From Mycobacteroides chelonae CCUG 47445 (GTDB taxonomy: Bacteria > Actinomycetota > Actinomycetes > Mycobacteriales > Mycobacteriaceae), in NCBI RefSeq assembly GCF_001632805.1, contig NZ_CP007220.1, forward strand, positions 4,965,818 through 5,029,817: a DNA stretch of 64,000 nucleotides, in the 5' to 3' direction. Numbering within the stretch: position 1 is the stretch's first letter; each line of letters starts with the position of its first letter. The position numbers and the translations under genes were made by a program. The notes beneath the pieces were generated by a model that saw nothing but the letters and a program-made list of their open reading frames with translations, was not told the origin of the DNA and did no database searches. Shown here one piece after another: positions 16,414 through 25,127 of this stretch.

Positions 16414-17452
16414 TCGCCCTGGCCCGCCGGAACAGCTGCAGCGTGAGACCGTGCAGGTAATCACCCACCGCCACAGGCGCTTTCCCGGCGAAGGCGCGAG
16501 CGTGCGTGCCCTCCAAGATGATGCCCAACTTGAAACAGGCGAGCACGGTGTACCAGTGGATCGCGCTGAGATCACGGTCCGTGCGTTCCGCGTAGTGCGC
16601 GACGAGCTCCTCGGGCGTGGGCAGACCTCCGGCCTGCACCAGTGCTCCACCCAGTGAAGCATCGTCGCCATCCGAGGGCCACGTCGCCAACAGCCAGCCC
16701 AAGTCCAGCAGCGGGTCACCGATCGTCGACATCTCCCAGTCCACGATGGCGGCGAGCTCAGGACCGTCATTGCGGAACATCATGTTCGCCAGGTGGAAAT
16801 CACCATGCATGATCCCGGGCTTCCACTGCGACGGCCGATGCTGCTCAAGCCAATCGGCGACGGATTGCAGACCCGGGATGTCCGGGCCCGGGTACCCCTC
16901 GTGCTTGCTGAACGAGTCGAGCTCTTTGAGCCAACGCGGTACCTGACGCTCCAGGAAGCCGTCGGGATTGCCGTACCCGTCCAGTCCCAGCGCCTGATAG
17001 TCCAGTGCCCCCAGGGCGGCGATACCGCTGACCGCCTCCAGCCCCATCTGGTGCCGAATCTGCGGACTGCTCGCATGCAGCTCCGGCAGGGTGACCGAGG
17101 CATTGAATCCGTCGACCGGCTCCATCAGATAGAAGACCGCGCCGCCCAGCACCGTCTCGTCGGTGCACGCCGCGATGAGCTCGGGAGCGGGAACTCCCTG
17201 TCCGCGTAACGCTCCCAGCAATCGCGACTCCCGGCGGATGACATTGTTACTGGCCTCACGTAGATGCTTCGGGGGCCGGCGCAACACATACTCGCGGCCG
17301 CCCCGGGTGAACCGCACCATGATGTTCTGCGTGCCGCCCGTGATCGCCGAGACGTCCGCCACCTCACCCGCCGGAAGTCCCTGCTCATCCATCCAGCGCG
17401 AAACAACACCGAAATCAACGCTTTTCGGGTCGACATGCTGCGGAGCCGCCAT
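16403..17452 (-). CDS. APH-family phosphotransferase of the ACAD10/11 and LvaA type
   Basis: 349 residues. Kinase fold of the aminoglycoside phosphotransferase type: GGTQNIMVRF near 38-47, the LRRPP nucleotide-side strand near 57-61, catalytic HGDFHLANMM with the loop Asp near 216-225 and IVDWEMSTIGDPLLDLGW (metal-binding Asp) near 235-252. In animals the same kinase is fused to an acyl-CoA dehydrogenase (ACAD10/11), and Pseudomonas LvaA phosphorylates 4-hydroxyacyl-CoA. Here it overlaps by one base the acyl-CoA dehydrogenase gene upstream. A role in 4-hydroxyacyl-CoA phosphorylation is inferred from this context. Confidence 0.9.
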   Translation of the reverse strand: MAAPQHVDPKSVDFGVVSRWMDEQGLPAGEVADVSAITGGTQNIMVRFTRGGREYVLRRPPKHLREASNNVIRRESRLLGALRGQGVPAPELIAACTDETVLGGAVFYLMEPVDGFNASVTLPELHASSPQIRHQMGLEAVSGIAALGALDYQALGLDGYGNPDGFLERQVPRWLKELDSFSKHEGYPGPDIPGLQSVADWLEQHRPSQWKPGIMHGDFHLANMMFRNDGPELAAIVDWEMSTIGDPLLDLGWLLATWPSDGDDASLGGALVQAGGLPTPEELVAHYAERTDRDLSAIHWYTVLACFKLGIILEGTHARAFAGKAPVAVGDYLHGLTLQLFRRARAITG

Positions 17453-18741
17453 TACAGGTTGCCCACCCGGTGCTCGAGGCGGGCCGCCACATGTGCCCTG
17501 GCCTTCTCCGTCAACGCCGGGATGTGACTCGGCGGGAACAGACCCTCATACGGGGTGTAGTCCTTGAGGACTTCCTTGGCGATGGTGACCTTGTGCACCT
17601 CGGTGGGGCCATCGACCAGACCCATCACCTCCGAGTACAGGAACATCTTGGCCAACGGCATCTCTTCGGAGACACCGAGTGAGCCATGCAGATGCAGCGC
17701 ACGCTGGGCGACGTCATGCATGACCTTCGGCATGGCGGCCTTGATGGCCGCAATGTCCTTGCGCACCTTGAGGTAGTCCTGGTGCTTGTCGATCAGCCAG
17801 GCGGTCCGGAGCACCAGCAGACGGAATGACTCCATCTCGATCCAGCTGTCGGCGATGCGCTCCTGCGTCATCTGCAACTTGGCGATGGTGCCGCCGCGCG
17901 CTTCCCGGCTGATGACACGCTCGCACATCATGTCGAATGCCTTACGCACCTGGGCCACCGTCCGCATCGCATGATGCACGCGACCACCGCCGAGGCGAGT
18001 CTGCGCGATCACGAACGCGGCGCCTTCGGCACCCAGCATGTTCTCGGCGGGGATCCGGGCATTGGTGAAGCGGGTGTAGGCCTCGTCCTCGCTGAACCCA
18101 TGCACGGTGATATTTCTGACGATCTCCACCCCGGGCGCGTTCGGATCGACGATGAACATCGACATTCCCTGATACGGGCTGACATCCGGATTGGTGACGG
18201 CCATGACGATCCAGAAGGCAGCGTGCCGCGCCTCGGAGTTGAACCACTTCTCCCCGTTAAGGATCCACTCATCACCGTCACGCACCGCGGTTGTCTTGAA
18301 CAGCGTCGGATCGGACCCGCCCTGCGGCTCCGTCATGACATAACAGGACCCGATGTCGCCGTCCATCAGCGGCTGCAGATACTTCGCCTTCTGCGCCTCG
18401 GTGCCGTAGTGCGCGAGGATCTCGGCATTGCCGGTATCGGGAGCCTGGCATCCGAAGATCGAGGGGGCCCACACCGAGCGCCCCAGAATCTCGTTGAGCA
18501 GCGCGAGCTTGAGCTGCCCGAAGCCCGGACCGCCCAGCTCGGGGCCGAGGTGACAGGCCCACAGCCCGCGGCGCTTGACCTCTTCCTTGAGCGGTCGCAC
18601 GTAGTCCATGGCCTCGGTGTCGGACTTGTCGTACGGGTTGGGGAACACGTAATCGAGCGGTTCCACCTCGGTGCGGACAAATTCCTCGGCCCAGTCCAGC
18701 AGCTCCTGGTATTCGGGGTCGGTCTCGAAATCCCATGCCAT
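17452..18741 (-). CDS. Acyl-CoA dehydrogenase (ACAD10/11-, LvaC-like)
   Basis: 429 residues from ATG 18741. The frame extends further, but this ATG lies one base past the TetR stop with an AGGAAG ahead. The FAD-binding acyl-CoA dehydrogenase fold is complete: YVMTEPQGGSDPT in the flavin-binding middle domain, WFNSEARHAAFWIVMAV, and the C-terminal LHGSLGVSEEMPLAKM (helix K). In this subfamily the enzyme can remove phosphate from 4-phosphoacyl-CoA and isomerise it into beta-oxidation. The neighbouring kinase supports this reading. Ordinary dehydrogenation is the alternative. Confidence 0.92.
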   Translation of the reverse strand: MAWDFETDPEYQELLDWAEEFVRTEVEPLDYVFPNPYDKSDTEAMDYVRPLKEEVKRRGLWACHLGPELGGPGFGQLKLALLNEILGRSVWAPSIFGCQAPDTGNAEILAHYGTEAQKAKYLQPLMDGDIGSCYVMTEPQGGSDPTLFKTTAVRDGDEWILNGEKWFNSEARHAAFWIVMAVTNPDVSPYQGMSMFIVDPNAPGVEIVRNITVHGFSEDEAYTRFTNARIPAENMLGAEGAAFVIAQTRLGGGRVHHAMRTVAQVRKAFDMMCERVISREARGGTIAKLQMTQERIADSWIEMESFRLLVLRTAWLIDKHQDYLKVRKDIAAIKAAMPKVMHDVAQRALHLHGSLGVSEEMPLAKMFLYSEVMGLVDGPTEVHKVTIAKEVLKDYTPYEGLFPPSHIPALTEKARAHVAARLEHRVGNL

Positions 18742-18742
18742 G

Positions 18743-19408
18743 TCAGTTACTTCCTGTCGGTTCGGGTTCAATGAGAAGTTCATGCGGACGGTCTGTATGC
18801 ACACCGTCCACCACCATGTCGGCGATGCGTTTGGCGATCTGCGCCGGGCTCTTGCCGTCGGCGCGGTACCAGACCGCCACCATGTTCAGCATCCCGAGGA
18901 TCGCGTTGGTGATCAGGTGATCGCTCGTGCGAAACACCCCGGCCTCGTGCCCCTCGTCGAGAACCCGTTGCCAGCAGCGCTGCAACTCATCACGCATTCC
19001 CTGCAACTCGGCGGCCCGCTCGCCGGTCAGCGCGGAACCATCGCGGACCTGGATGGCAACCTGCTTGCGGTACTTGACGATAAGGATGACGTAGGAGCCG
19101 ATGAGAGTGCGCAGACGCTTGGCGGGCGGGGTATTCATGCCCGCGATGTGGGCGGCCTCGGTGAGCATTTCGTCGATGTAGCTGCGCAGGATCTCCCAGA
19201 GAAGCTCTTCCTTGGACCCGATGTGGTAATACAGCGCGCCACCCCGGACACCGGCCGCGGCGCCGATCTCGGCGACACCGGTGGCGTGAAATCCCTTCTC
19301 GGCGAATAGTTCCGTCGCTACATCCATGATCCGCCGGCGTGTCGCCGCGGCATCGCCATCGGTCGCGGGCGGACGGCCCCGACGGGGCTTGGCACCGGCC
19401 TCGGTCAC
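18743..19408 (-). CDS. TetR-family transcriptional regulator
   Basis: 221 residues. N-terminal HTH (RRIMDVATELFAEKGFHATGVAEIGAAAGVRGGALYYH, about 25-65) with ligand domain including IGSYVILIVKYRKQVAIQV, a TetR_C fold seen in regulators of lipid catabolism. It overlaps the SDR gene by 4 bases and ends one base before the acyl-CoA dehydrogenase, so it is in the operon it probably represses through the inverted repeat at 20158-20181. The ligand is likely an acyl-CoA. Confidence 0.93.
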   Translation of the reverse strand: MTEAGAKPRRGRPPATDGDAAATRRRIMDVATELFAEKGFHATGVAEIGAAAGVRGGALYYHIGSKEELLWEILRSYIDEMLTEAAHIAGMNTPPAKRLRTLIGSYVILIVKYRKQVAIQVRDGSALTGERAAELQGMRDELQRCWQRVLDEGHEAGVFRTSDHLITNAILGMLNMVAVWYRADGKSPAQIAKRIADMVVDGVHTDRPHELLIEPEPTGSN

Positions 19409-20142
19409 AGGATGCCGCCGTCCAAACGAATCGTCGTCCCCGTGCAGTAGGCCGATGCTTCACTCGCGAGATACAGCGCCGCGCCGACGATGTCTTCCGG
19501 TTCGCCCACGCGGCGCAACGGAATGCTGGGAATGAGCGCCTCGGCGAATCCTTCCGGCCAGGCCGCCGCGATATCCGTGTTGAATAGTCCACATTGAATG
19601 GTGTTGGTGCGCACGGTCGGCCCAAAGCCGTGCGAGAGGCCAAGGGTCAGCGCATTCAAACCGGCCTTTGCCGCTGCGTACGGCAACGCGGTGGCGTCGG
19701 GTCGCACCGCTTCGATCGAGCTGATGTTGATGATCGAACCGCCGGCTCCTGCCGCCATCTTCGTGGCGATCAGGGCCGACAACCGGAACGGTCCCTTCAG
19801 ATTGACCCCAATGACCTTGTCGAACAATGCTTCCGAGACCTGGTCCAGGCTGGGATACAGCGGGGACAGTCCGGCGTTGTTGACCAGGACGTCCACCCGC
19901 CCGAACTCCCGATACACAGTGTCGACCAGCTCATCGCATTGCTCCCAGGAGCTGACATTGCAGGCCACCGGGAGCGCACGGCGGCCGTGTTCGGCCTCCA
20001 CCTTGGCGGCCAGCTCTTTACAGGAGTCGATCTTGCGACTCGCGATCACCACATCGGCACCGTGAGCGGCGAACGCCTGCACCATCGCCCGGCCCAGCCC
20101 ACGGCTACCACCGGTGACGACAACGACCTTGTCCTGCAGCAT
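19405..20142 (-). CDS. Short-chain dehydrogenase/reductase (LvaD-/FabG-like)
   Basis: 245 residues, classical SDR. The NAD(P) motif TGGSRGLG is near 10-17, NNAGLS near 86-91, catalytic Ser in NISSIE and YAAAK (Tyr and Lys) near 154-158. The C-terminus FGPTVRTNTIQCGLF and RLDGGIL is typical of FabG-like enzymes. First gene of the SDR-TetR-ACAD-kinase operon. Likely oxidises a hydroxyacyl-CoA in the same pathway. Confidence 0.92.
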   Translation of the reverse strand: MLQDKVVVVTGGSRGLGRAMVQAFAAHGADVVIASRKIDSCKELAAKVEAEHGRRALPVACNVSSWEQCDELVDTVYREFGRVDVLVNNAGLSPLYPSLDQVSEALFDKVIGVNLKGPFRLSALIATKMAAGAGGSIINISSIEAVRPDATALPYAAAKAGLNALTLGLSHGFGPTVRTNTIQCGLFNTDIAAAWPEGFAEALIPSIPLRRVGEPEDIVGAALYLASEASAYCTGTTIRLDGGIL

Positions 20143-20157
20143 CCAGCGCCTCCCTGA

Positions 20158-20181
20158 TTAATGTGGCGATCGATACATTAA
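20158..20181. promoter_or_regulatory. TetR operator candidate
   Basis: Perfect inverted repeat TTAATGT-N10-ACATTAA, 16 bases upstream of the SDR start. Size and symmetry fit a TetR dimer. It is placed to block the operon promoter. Confidence 0.65.
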
Positions 20182-20219
20182 AGAAGCGATGCCGATAGCG
20201 CAAGAGTCCGTGGGCTGGA

Positions 20220-20900
20220 TCAGCGGGCGAGCTTGTCCAGCAGCAGCGTGAACATCGCTTCGGTCTTGTCATCGCTGGGGTCGCGTCGGCAGAACATCAC
20301 CGAGGCGACGTAGTTCGCGCGCTGGCGCGCCACCAGGCGGCACGACCACGGTGAACGGTCGGTGGTTCGCGTCCAGTTCACCTCGTCTTGACCACTGTGC
20401 CCGATGCTGAGCGTCCAATTCTCCGCGATGCCGTTGACCGAGGTAACCCCATGTACTCCATCGCATCTGGACATGCGCTGGGCGAATTGCTCGAACTGCT
20501 GACTTGCCGAGGTAGCGGTCTCGAAGACAATCAGCGCTGACCCGACGGTGTGCCGGCGAACCCTTCCGACGGTCTCGGAATACGCCTGGATCCGCGCCGC
20601 ACCGAAGCTCAGGTACTGCTGCCGCGTGGCCAACGAGTATCCGTAGGCACAATCGGACACCGTGTTGGCCGTCGAGAGCACAGTTTCGACAGCGGGAATT
20701 GTCTTGATATCCGGAAGGCCCACTGCCGCACGGATATCCGACGCCGACAGAAGGCGATCTTCGAGGTCAGCCTGCCTGGGCGGCAGCACCGGATACAACT
20801 GCTCCGGCCTGGCGGGGGCCGCCGCGTCGCCCTCAACCGCATGCGTGCACGAGGCCAACATCGCGGCGACTGTCAGTAAAACGATTGGCGCCCCGCGCAT
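20220..20900 (-). CDS. Lipoprotein with PknH-like extracellular sensor fold, copy 1
   Basis: 226 residues from ATG 20900. A lipobox MLASC puts the lipidated cysteine at residue 18. The mature part has the PknH_C-like signature seen in mycobacterial LppH/LppR proteins: LLSASDIRAAVGL, four or more cysteines in likely pairs (VSDCAYGY, RCDGV, SWSCRLVARQRANYV, MFCRRD). In PknH this domain is a periplasmic sensor. Stand-alone lipoprotein forms have no known ligand. TAATG joins it to the upstream paralogue, so translation is coupled. Confidence 0.85.
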   Translation of the reverse strand: MRGAPIVLLTVAAMLASCTHAVEGDAAAPARPEQLYPVLPPRQADLEDRLLSASDIRAAVGLPDIKTIPAVETVLSTANTVSDCAYGYSLATRQQYLSFGAARIQAYSETVGRVRRHTVGSALIVFETATSASQQFEQFAQRMSRCDGVHGVTSVNGIAENWTLSIGHSGQDEVNWTRTTDRSPWSCRLVARQRANYVASVMFCRRDPSDDKTEAMFTLLLDKLAR

Positions 20901-21586
20901 TACCGTGCCCCCGAGAGCTTCAGCGTCAATCGGTCCAGCACATCGCCCGCCTTGTTGTCCGAACCATGGGTGCAGAACATCGACGATGCCACAAAGTTGG
21001 CCCGCTGTCGTGCAGCCATGTAACAGGTCCAGCTCGAGTCGACCACGCTGCGCGTCCACGCCACCTCGTCGGCGGTGTCGGCACTGGTGATGCTCAGCTT
21101 CCATGAGGAGGGATCGCGCTGTGTATGCGTGGCGCTCGTGATCGCGTCGCACCTGGCCATCAGACCGTTGAACCGCTGGAACTGTTGTCGAGCCGTGGCA
21201 TCGTCGGAGAAGGTCACCACCGCGTTTCCCACCGTGTGCAGCCGCGCGACATCGCTCTCCTCCACATACAGCTCGATGCGTGCCGCCTCGTACTTCTCGT
21301 ATGAAGCGATCTCGGCCAGTGAGTAGCCAGCCGCACACACGGTGGCGTCGGTGGTCGAGCGGAACATCGCGTCCACCGCCTGCCCCGGCTCTAGCCGTGG
21401 CAACTCCGATATCTCGCGCATCTCCGACCCTGTAAGCAACACGCCACCGGGAAGCTTGTCTCCGATCGCACGCAGTTCTGGATAAAGGCCGGCACGTTCG
21501 GGCGGCGAGGTGGCGAGTCCGTCAGCCACGCGGGAGCAGCCGCCGCAGGCAACCATCACGCAGAACAACACCGCCGCCGCCCGCAC
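20900..21586 (-). CDS. Lipoprotein with PknH-like extracellular sensor fold, copy 2
   Basis: 228 residues. Signal peptide MRAAAVLFCVMVACGGC with a plausible lipidation cysteine at residue 14 or 17. It matches its neighbour throughout: LLTGSEMREI, TVCAAGYSLAE, SSWTCYMAARQRANFVASSMFC. Tandem duplicates with overlapping stop and start. It lies 51 bases downstream of bkdC on the same strand, so may share its transcript, but no functional link is obvious. Confidence 0.85.
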   Translation of the reverse strand: MRAAAVLFCVMVACGGCSRVADGLATSPPERAGLYPELRAIGDKLPGGVLLTGSEMREISELPRLEPGQAVDAMFRSTTDATVCAAGYSLAEIASYEKYEAARIELYVEESDVARLHTVGNAVVTFSDDATARQQFQRFNGLMARCDAITSATHTQRDPSSWKLSITSADTADEVAWTRSVVDSSWTCYMAARQRANFVASSMFCTHGSDNKAGDVLDRLTLKLSGAR

Positions 21587-21637
21587 CGCTGCACCCCCTG
21601 TCCCAGCATTCCCACTCGAGGTTTGCTAGAAGCGAAG

Positions 21638-22888
21638 CTACACCACCAGTGCCATGCGCGGGTCGGTAAGCAGCGCACCCAGATCCGCGAGGAACTTGGA
21701 CCCCTGTTCGCCGTCGACCAGTCGGTGGTCGAAGGACAGCGCAAGCGTGGTGACGTCGCGGACGGCGAGTTCTCCGTGCACCACCCAGGGACGTTTGGCA
21801 ATCGAGCCCAATGCCAGGATGGCCGCTTCGCCCGGATTGATGATCGGGGTGCCCGCATCGACGCCGAACACTCCGATGTTGGTCAGTGTGAACGTTCCCC
21901 CGGCCATATCGGCGGGCGCTGTCTTTCCCTCGCGTGCGGTAGTCACCAACTGCGCGAAAGCAATCGCCAGTTCACGCAGCGACATCCCGTTGGCGTTCTT
22001 CACGTTCGGGACCACCAGTCCCCGCTCGGTCGCCGCCGCCACACCGAGATTCACGTAATGCTTGATGACGATCTCGCCGGCTTGTTCATCCCAGCTGGAA
22101 TTGAGTGAGGGATGCGACCGCAGAGTCAACAGCACCATCCGCGCGACCAGCGTCATGGGCGTGAGTTTGAGGTCGGGGTATTTCGACTTCAGCTCGGCAA
22201 GTAGCTCCATCGTCGCGGTCACATCGACCGTGAGGAACTCGGTGACATGGGGCGCGGTGAAGGCGCTGCGAACCATGGCGGCCGCCGTGTGCTTGCGGAC
22301 GCCCGCAATGGGAATCCGCGTGTCCCCACCCACCGGGGCCACCGGCTCAGCCTGCGGAGCACGCGCCGTGAGGCTGCGGGTGTAAGCCTCCACATCCTGC
22401 CGGGTGACGCTGCCCCCGATCCCCGTGCCGCTGATCAGGTCGAGGGCCACGCCCAGTTCGGCGGCCAGTTTGCGCACCGATGGTTTCGCGGCGGTTCGCA
22501 CCGGTTCCGGTGGGGCAACCGGCACTTCGGGTTCGACGAGGGCGAGAGCGGCCGAGCCCACGCCCGCGCGACGCCGGCGGCGGGTCTGGCCCGTCGTCTC
22601 CGACGGGCCGTAACCGACCAGGTTGGCGGGCTCGTCAGGTTCGGCACCGGCGACCTCGATCGAGATTAGCGGCGACCCGACCGCGAGGGTCGAGTTCTCC
22701 GCCGCCTCCAGGGCCACCACCGTTCCTTCGTAAGGCGACGGCAGCTCGACCATCGCCTTCGCGGTCTCCACATCGGCGAGCACCTGGTTGAGCTTCACCT
22801 CGTCGCCGACCTTCACCTTCCAGGAGATCAGGTCGGCTTCGGTGAGTCCCTCACCGAGATCCGGAAGCAGAAACTGTTTGACTGCCAT
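21638..22888 (-). CDS. bkdC: Branched-chain 2-oxoacid dehydrogenase E2 (dihydrolipoyl acyltransferase)
   Basis: 416 residues. Lipoyl domain 1-78 with modified Lys in DVETAKAMVELP (about 44), then linker, peripheral-subunit-binding domain (about 134-172, VRKLAAELGVALDLISGTG) and the catalytic domain with DHRLVDG near the end (active His and Asp). It transfers the acyl group from E1 to CoA in the oxidation of valine, leucine and isoleucine keto acids, giving primers for branched fatty acids and propionyl-CoA. Last of bkdABC. E3 (lpd) is not in the window. Confidence 0.94.
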   Translation of the reverse strand: MAVKQFLLPDLGEGLTEADLISWKVKVGDEVKLNQVLADVETAKAMVELPSPYEGTVVALEAAENSTLAVGSPLISIEVAGAEPDEPANLVGYGPSETTGQTRRRRRAGVGSAALALVEPEVPVAPPEPVRTAAKPSVRKLAAELGVALDLISGTGIGGSVTRQDVEAYTRSLTARAPQAEPVAPVGGDTRIPIAGVRKHTAAAMVRSAFTAPHVTEFLTVDVTATMELLAELKSKYPDLKLTPMTLVARMVLLTLRSHPSLNSSWDEQAGEIVIKHYVNLGVAAATERGLVVPNVKNANGMSLRELAIAFAQLVTTAREGKTAPADMAGGTFTLTNIGVFGVDAGTPIINPGEAAILALGSIAKRPWVVHGELAVRDVTTLALSFDHRLVDGEQGSKFLADLGALLTDPRMALVV

Positions 22889-22904
22889 GGATTTCGCACC
22901 TCTC

Positions 22905-23888
22905 CTATGCGGCGATAGCGCGGTCGACGGCGTCCATCACCCGCTCCGCATCGGGCAGGAAGTGATGCTCCACCTTGTTGGCGGGGTACGGAAGGGCGAA
23001 ACCGCCGACCCGTAGCACCGGCGCCTCCAGGTGGTAGAAGCACCGCTCGGTAATGCGTGCTGCGATCTCGGCCCCCAATCCCATGAACACCGATGCCTCG
23101 TGGACCACCACCAGCCGGCCCGTCTTGCGTACCGAGGCCTCCAGCGTCTCAAAGTCAACCGGCGAAAGGGAGCGTAGATCGACTACCTCGATCGACATCC
23201 CCTCGGCCGCGGCCATTTCCGCCGCCGCGGTGGCGACGGCGACCATCGGGCCATATGCGGCCACCGTGGCCGCGGTACCAGACCGGACGATGCGGGCGGA
23301 CGACAGGGAAAGGGCTGTGGCCGCCGTGTCTTCCAGGTTCACCTCACCCTTCTCCCAGTAGCGCCGCTTGGGCTCGAAGAAGATGACCGGGTCATCACAC
23401 GCCACGGACTGGCGGATCATGTCGTAGGCATCCTGCGGCGATCCACACGCCACCACCCGAAGGCCCGCCGTGTGGGCGAAGTAGGCCTCAGGCGATTCCG
23501 AATGGTGCTCCACCGCACCGATGCCACCGCCGAACGGGATGCGGATGGTGAGCGGCATGCCCACCGCCCCCTTGGTGCGGTAGTGCAGCTTGGCCACCTG
23601 ACTGACGATCTGATCGAAGGCCGGGTACACGAAGCCGTCGAATTGGATCTCACACACGGGGCGATATCCACGCATGGCCAAACCCACCGCCGTGCCGATG
23701 ATTCCGGATTCGGCCAGCGGTGTATCGATGACTCGATGGTCGCCGAAGTCTTTCTGCAGCCCGTCGGTGACTCGGAAGACCCCGCCGAGCTTGCCAACAT
23801 CCTCCCCCATGACGATCACCTTGTCGTCGTCTTCCAGGGATGCACGCAGACCCGCGTTCAGGGCGCCGGACATCGTCATTCTGGTCAT
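22905..23888 (-). CDS. bkdB: Branched-chain 2-oxoacid dehydrogenase E1 beta
   Basis: 327 residues. Transketolase-like fold: MTRMTMSGALNAGLRASLEDD, VMGEDVGKLGGVFRVTDGL, DTPLAESGIIGTAVGLAMRG and RIPFGGGIGAVEHHSES are diagnostic for the E1 beta subunit. It forms an alpha2-beta2 heterotetramer that decarboxylates branched 2-oxoacids with TPP. The start ATG overlaps the bkdA stop by 4 bases (ATGA), so translation is coupled. 16 bases separate it from bkdC. Confidence 0.95.
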   Translation of the reverse strand: MTRMTMSGALNAGLRASLEDDDKVIVMGEDVGKLGGVFRVTDGLQKDFGDHRVIDTPLAESGIIGTAVGLAMRGYRPVCEIQFDGFVYPAFDQIVSQVAKLHYRTKGAVGMPLTIRIPFGGGIGAVEHHSESPEAYFAHTAGLRVVACGSPQDAYDMIRQSVACDDPVIFFEPKRRYWEKGEVNLEDTAATALSLSSARIVRSGTAATVAAYGPMVAVATAAAEMAAAEGMSIEVVDLRSLSPVDFETLEASVRKTGRLVVVHEASVFMGLGAEIAARITERCFYHLEAPVLRVGGFALPYPANKVEHHFLPDAERVMDAVDRAIAA

Positions 23889-24964
23889 GATGCGATCCCT
23901 TCATCCTCAAAGCCCGCAAGATATTCCAAATAGTCGCGCCGTTCCGCAGCGACAAGCGAATGCGGTTCTGCGTACACGTGATTGAACATGTCGGCGGCCG
24001 TCGGCTCGATGGTGCCGAGACATCCCGCGCGCATTTCGGCGGCCACCGCGTCGGCCTTGGCCACGACGCGCTGCTTCTCCGAATCTGTCAGCATGCCAAG
24101 TCTTTCCAAGTACTTCTCCACCCGCGACAGCGGGTCTTTGGCACGCCATTCCTCAAGCTCCGCGGAATTGCGGTACTTGGTCGGATCATCGGAGGTGGTG
24201 TGCGGCCCCATCCTGTAGGTGACCGCTTCGACGAGGGTGGGCCCGCTACCCTCACGCGCGCGCCGCAGGGCCGCACGGGTCACCGCCATCACCGCGAGCA
24301 CGTCGTTGCCATCCACCTGGATTCCCGGCACACCGAATCCGGTGCCGCGCGCGGCCAGCGGCAGATGGCTTTGCACCCGCACCGGCTCGCTGATGGCCCA
24401 CTGGTTGTTCTGACAGAAGAAGACCACGGGCGCACCGAAACTCGATGCGAAGGCGAAAGCCTCCGACACGTCGCCCTGACTGGTCGCCCCATCGCCGAAG
24501 TACGCGATGACCGCGGAATCGGCTCCGTCGAACTTGACACCCATCGCATATCCGGTGGCGTGCAGCGACTGCGCTCCGACGATGATCGCGGGTGCGGTGA
24601 CGTTGTGGTCACGCGGATTCCAGCCGGACTGTGTTGAGCCGCGCCAGAATTGGAGCATGGCGGTGGGTTCGACACCGCGACAGTAGGCGACGCCGTGCTC
24701 ACGAAAACTGGTAAAGGCGAAGTCATCGGATGCCAGCGCACGCGCGGAGCCGACCTGAGCGGCCTCCTGACCCAGCAGCGGCGCCCAGAGCGCGAGCTCA
24801 CCCTGACGCTGCAACGCCGTGGCCTCGGTGTCGATGCGGCGGACCACCACCATGTCCTCATACAGCGCGAGAAGCTGCTGGTCGTCGATATCCGCGACCA
24901 GCGGCCCGTACGCCGGATCCTCGACCCGGTTGCCTTCCGGATCCAGGAGCTGGATGGTTTCCAT
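23885..24964 (-). CDS. bkdA: Branched-chain 2-oxoacid dehydrogenase E1 alpha
   Basis: 359 residues from ATG 24964, which has GAGGCGGG close upstream. An in-frame ATG at 24982 is also possible. TPP-binding GDGATSQGDVSEAFAFA ending in FFCQNNQ, plus TYRMGPHTTSDDPTKYR in the C-terminal third, mark E1 alpha. First gene of bkdABC. The operon is divergent from an Lrp/AsnC regulator, as is usual for bkd clusters. Confidence 0.94.
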   Translation of the reverse strand: METIQLLDPEGNRVEDPAYGPLVADIDDQQLLALYEDMVVVRRIDTEATALQRQGELALWAPLLGQEAAQVGSARALASDDFAFTSFREHGVAYCRGVEPTAMLQFWRGSTQSGWNPRDHNVTAPAIIVGAQSLHATGYAMGVKFDGADSAVIAYFGDGATSQGDVSEAFAFASSFGAPVVFFCQNNQWAISEPVRVQSHLPLAARGTGFGVPGIQVDGNDVLAVMAVTRAALRRAREGSGPTLVEAVTYRMGPHTTSDDPTKYRNSAELEEWRAKDPLSRVEKYLERLGMLTDSEKQRVVAKADAVAAEMRAGCLGTIEPTAADMFNHVYAEPHSLVAAERRDYLEYLAGFEDEGIAS

Positions 24965-24982
24965 ACCCGCCTCGCTAACCAT

Positions 24983-25127
24983 CTGATGCGCTGTCCATGC
25001 CTGACCGTCACCACAGAGGTGTGTCTTGCTTCACAGTGCATCAGATAGTCATACTGCGCAACCGATGCGTGTTGCATTGTGCATAGTGCCCATATTTGTC
25101 GATCAATTCTGTGCGATACTGCGCTCT
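24983..25127. promoter_or_regulatory. Divergent bkdA / bkdR-like control region
   Basis: 145 bases between divergent genes. CAGTGCATCAG and TTGTGCATAG (about 25036-25086) are similar elements on the same strand and may be Lrp-type half-sites. GATACT ends 7 bases before ATG 25128, as in a leaderless promoter. The region is AT-richer than its surroundings. Confidence 0.4.
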
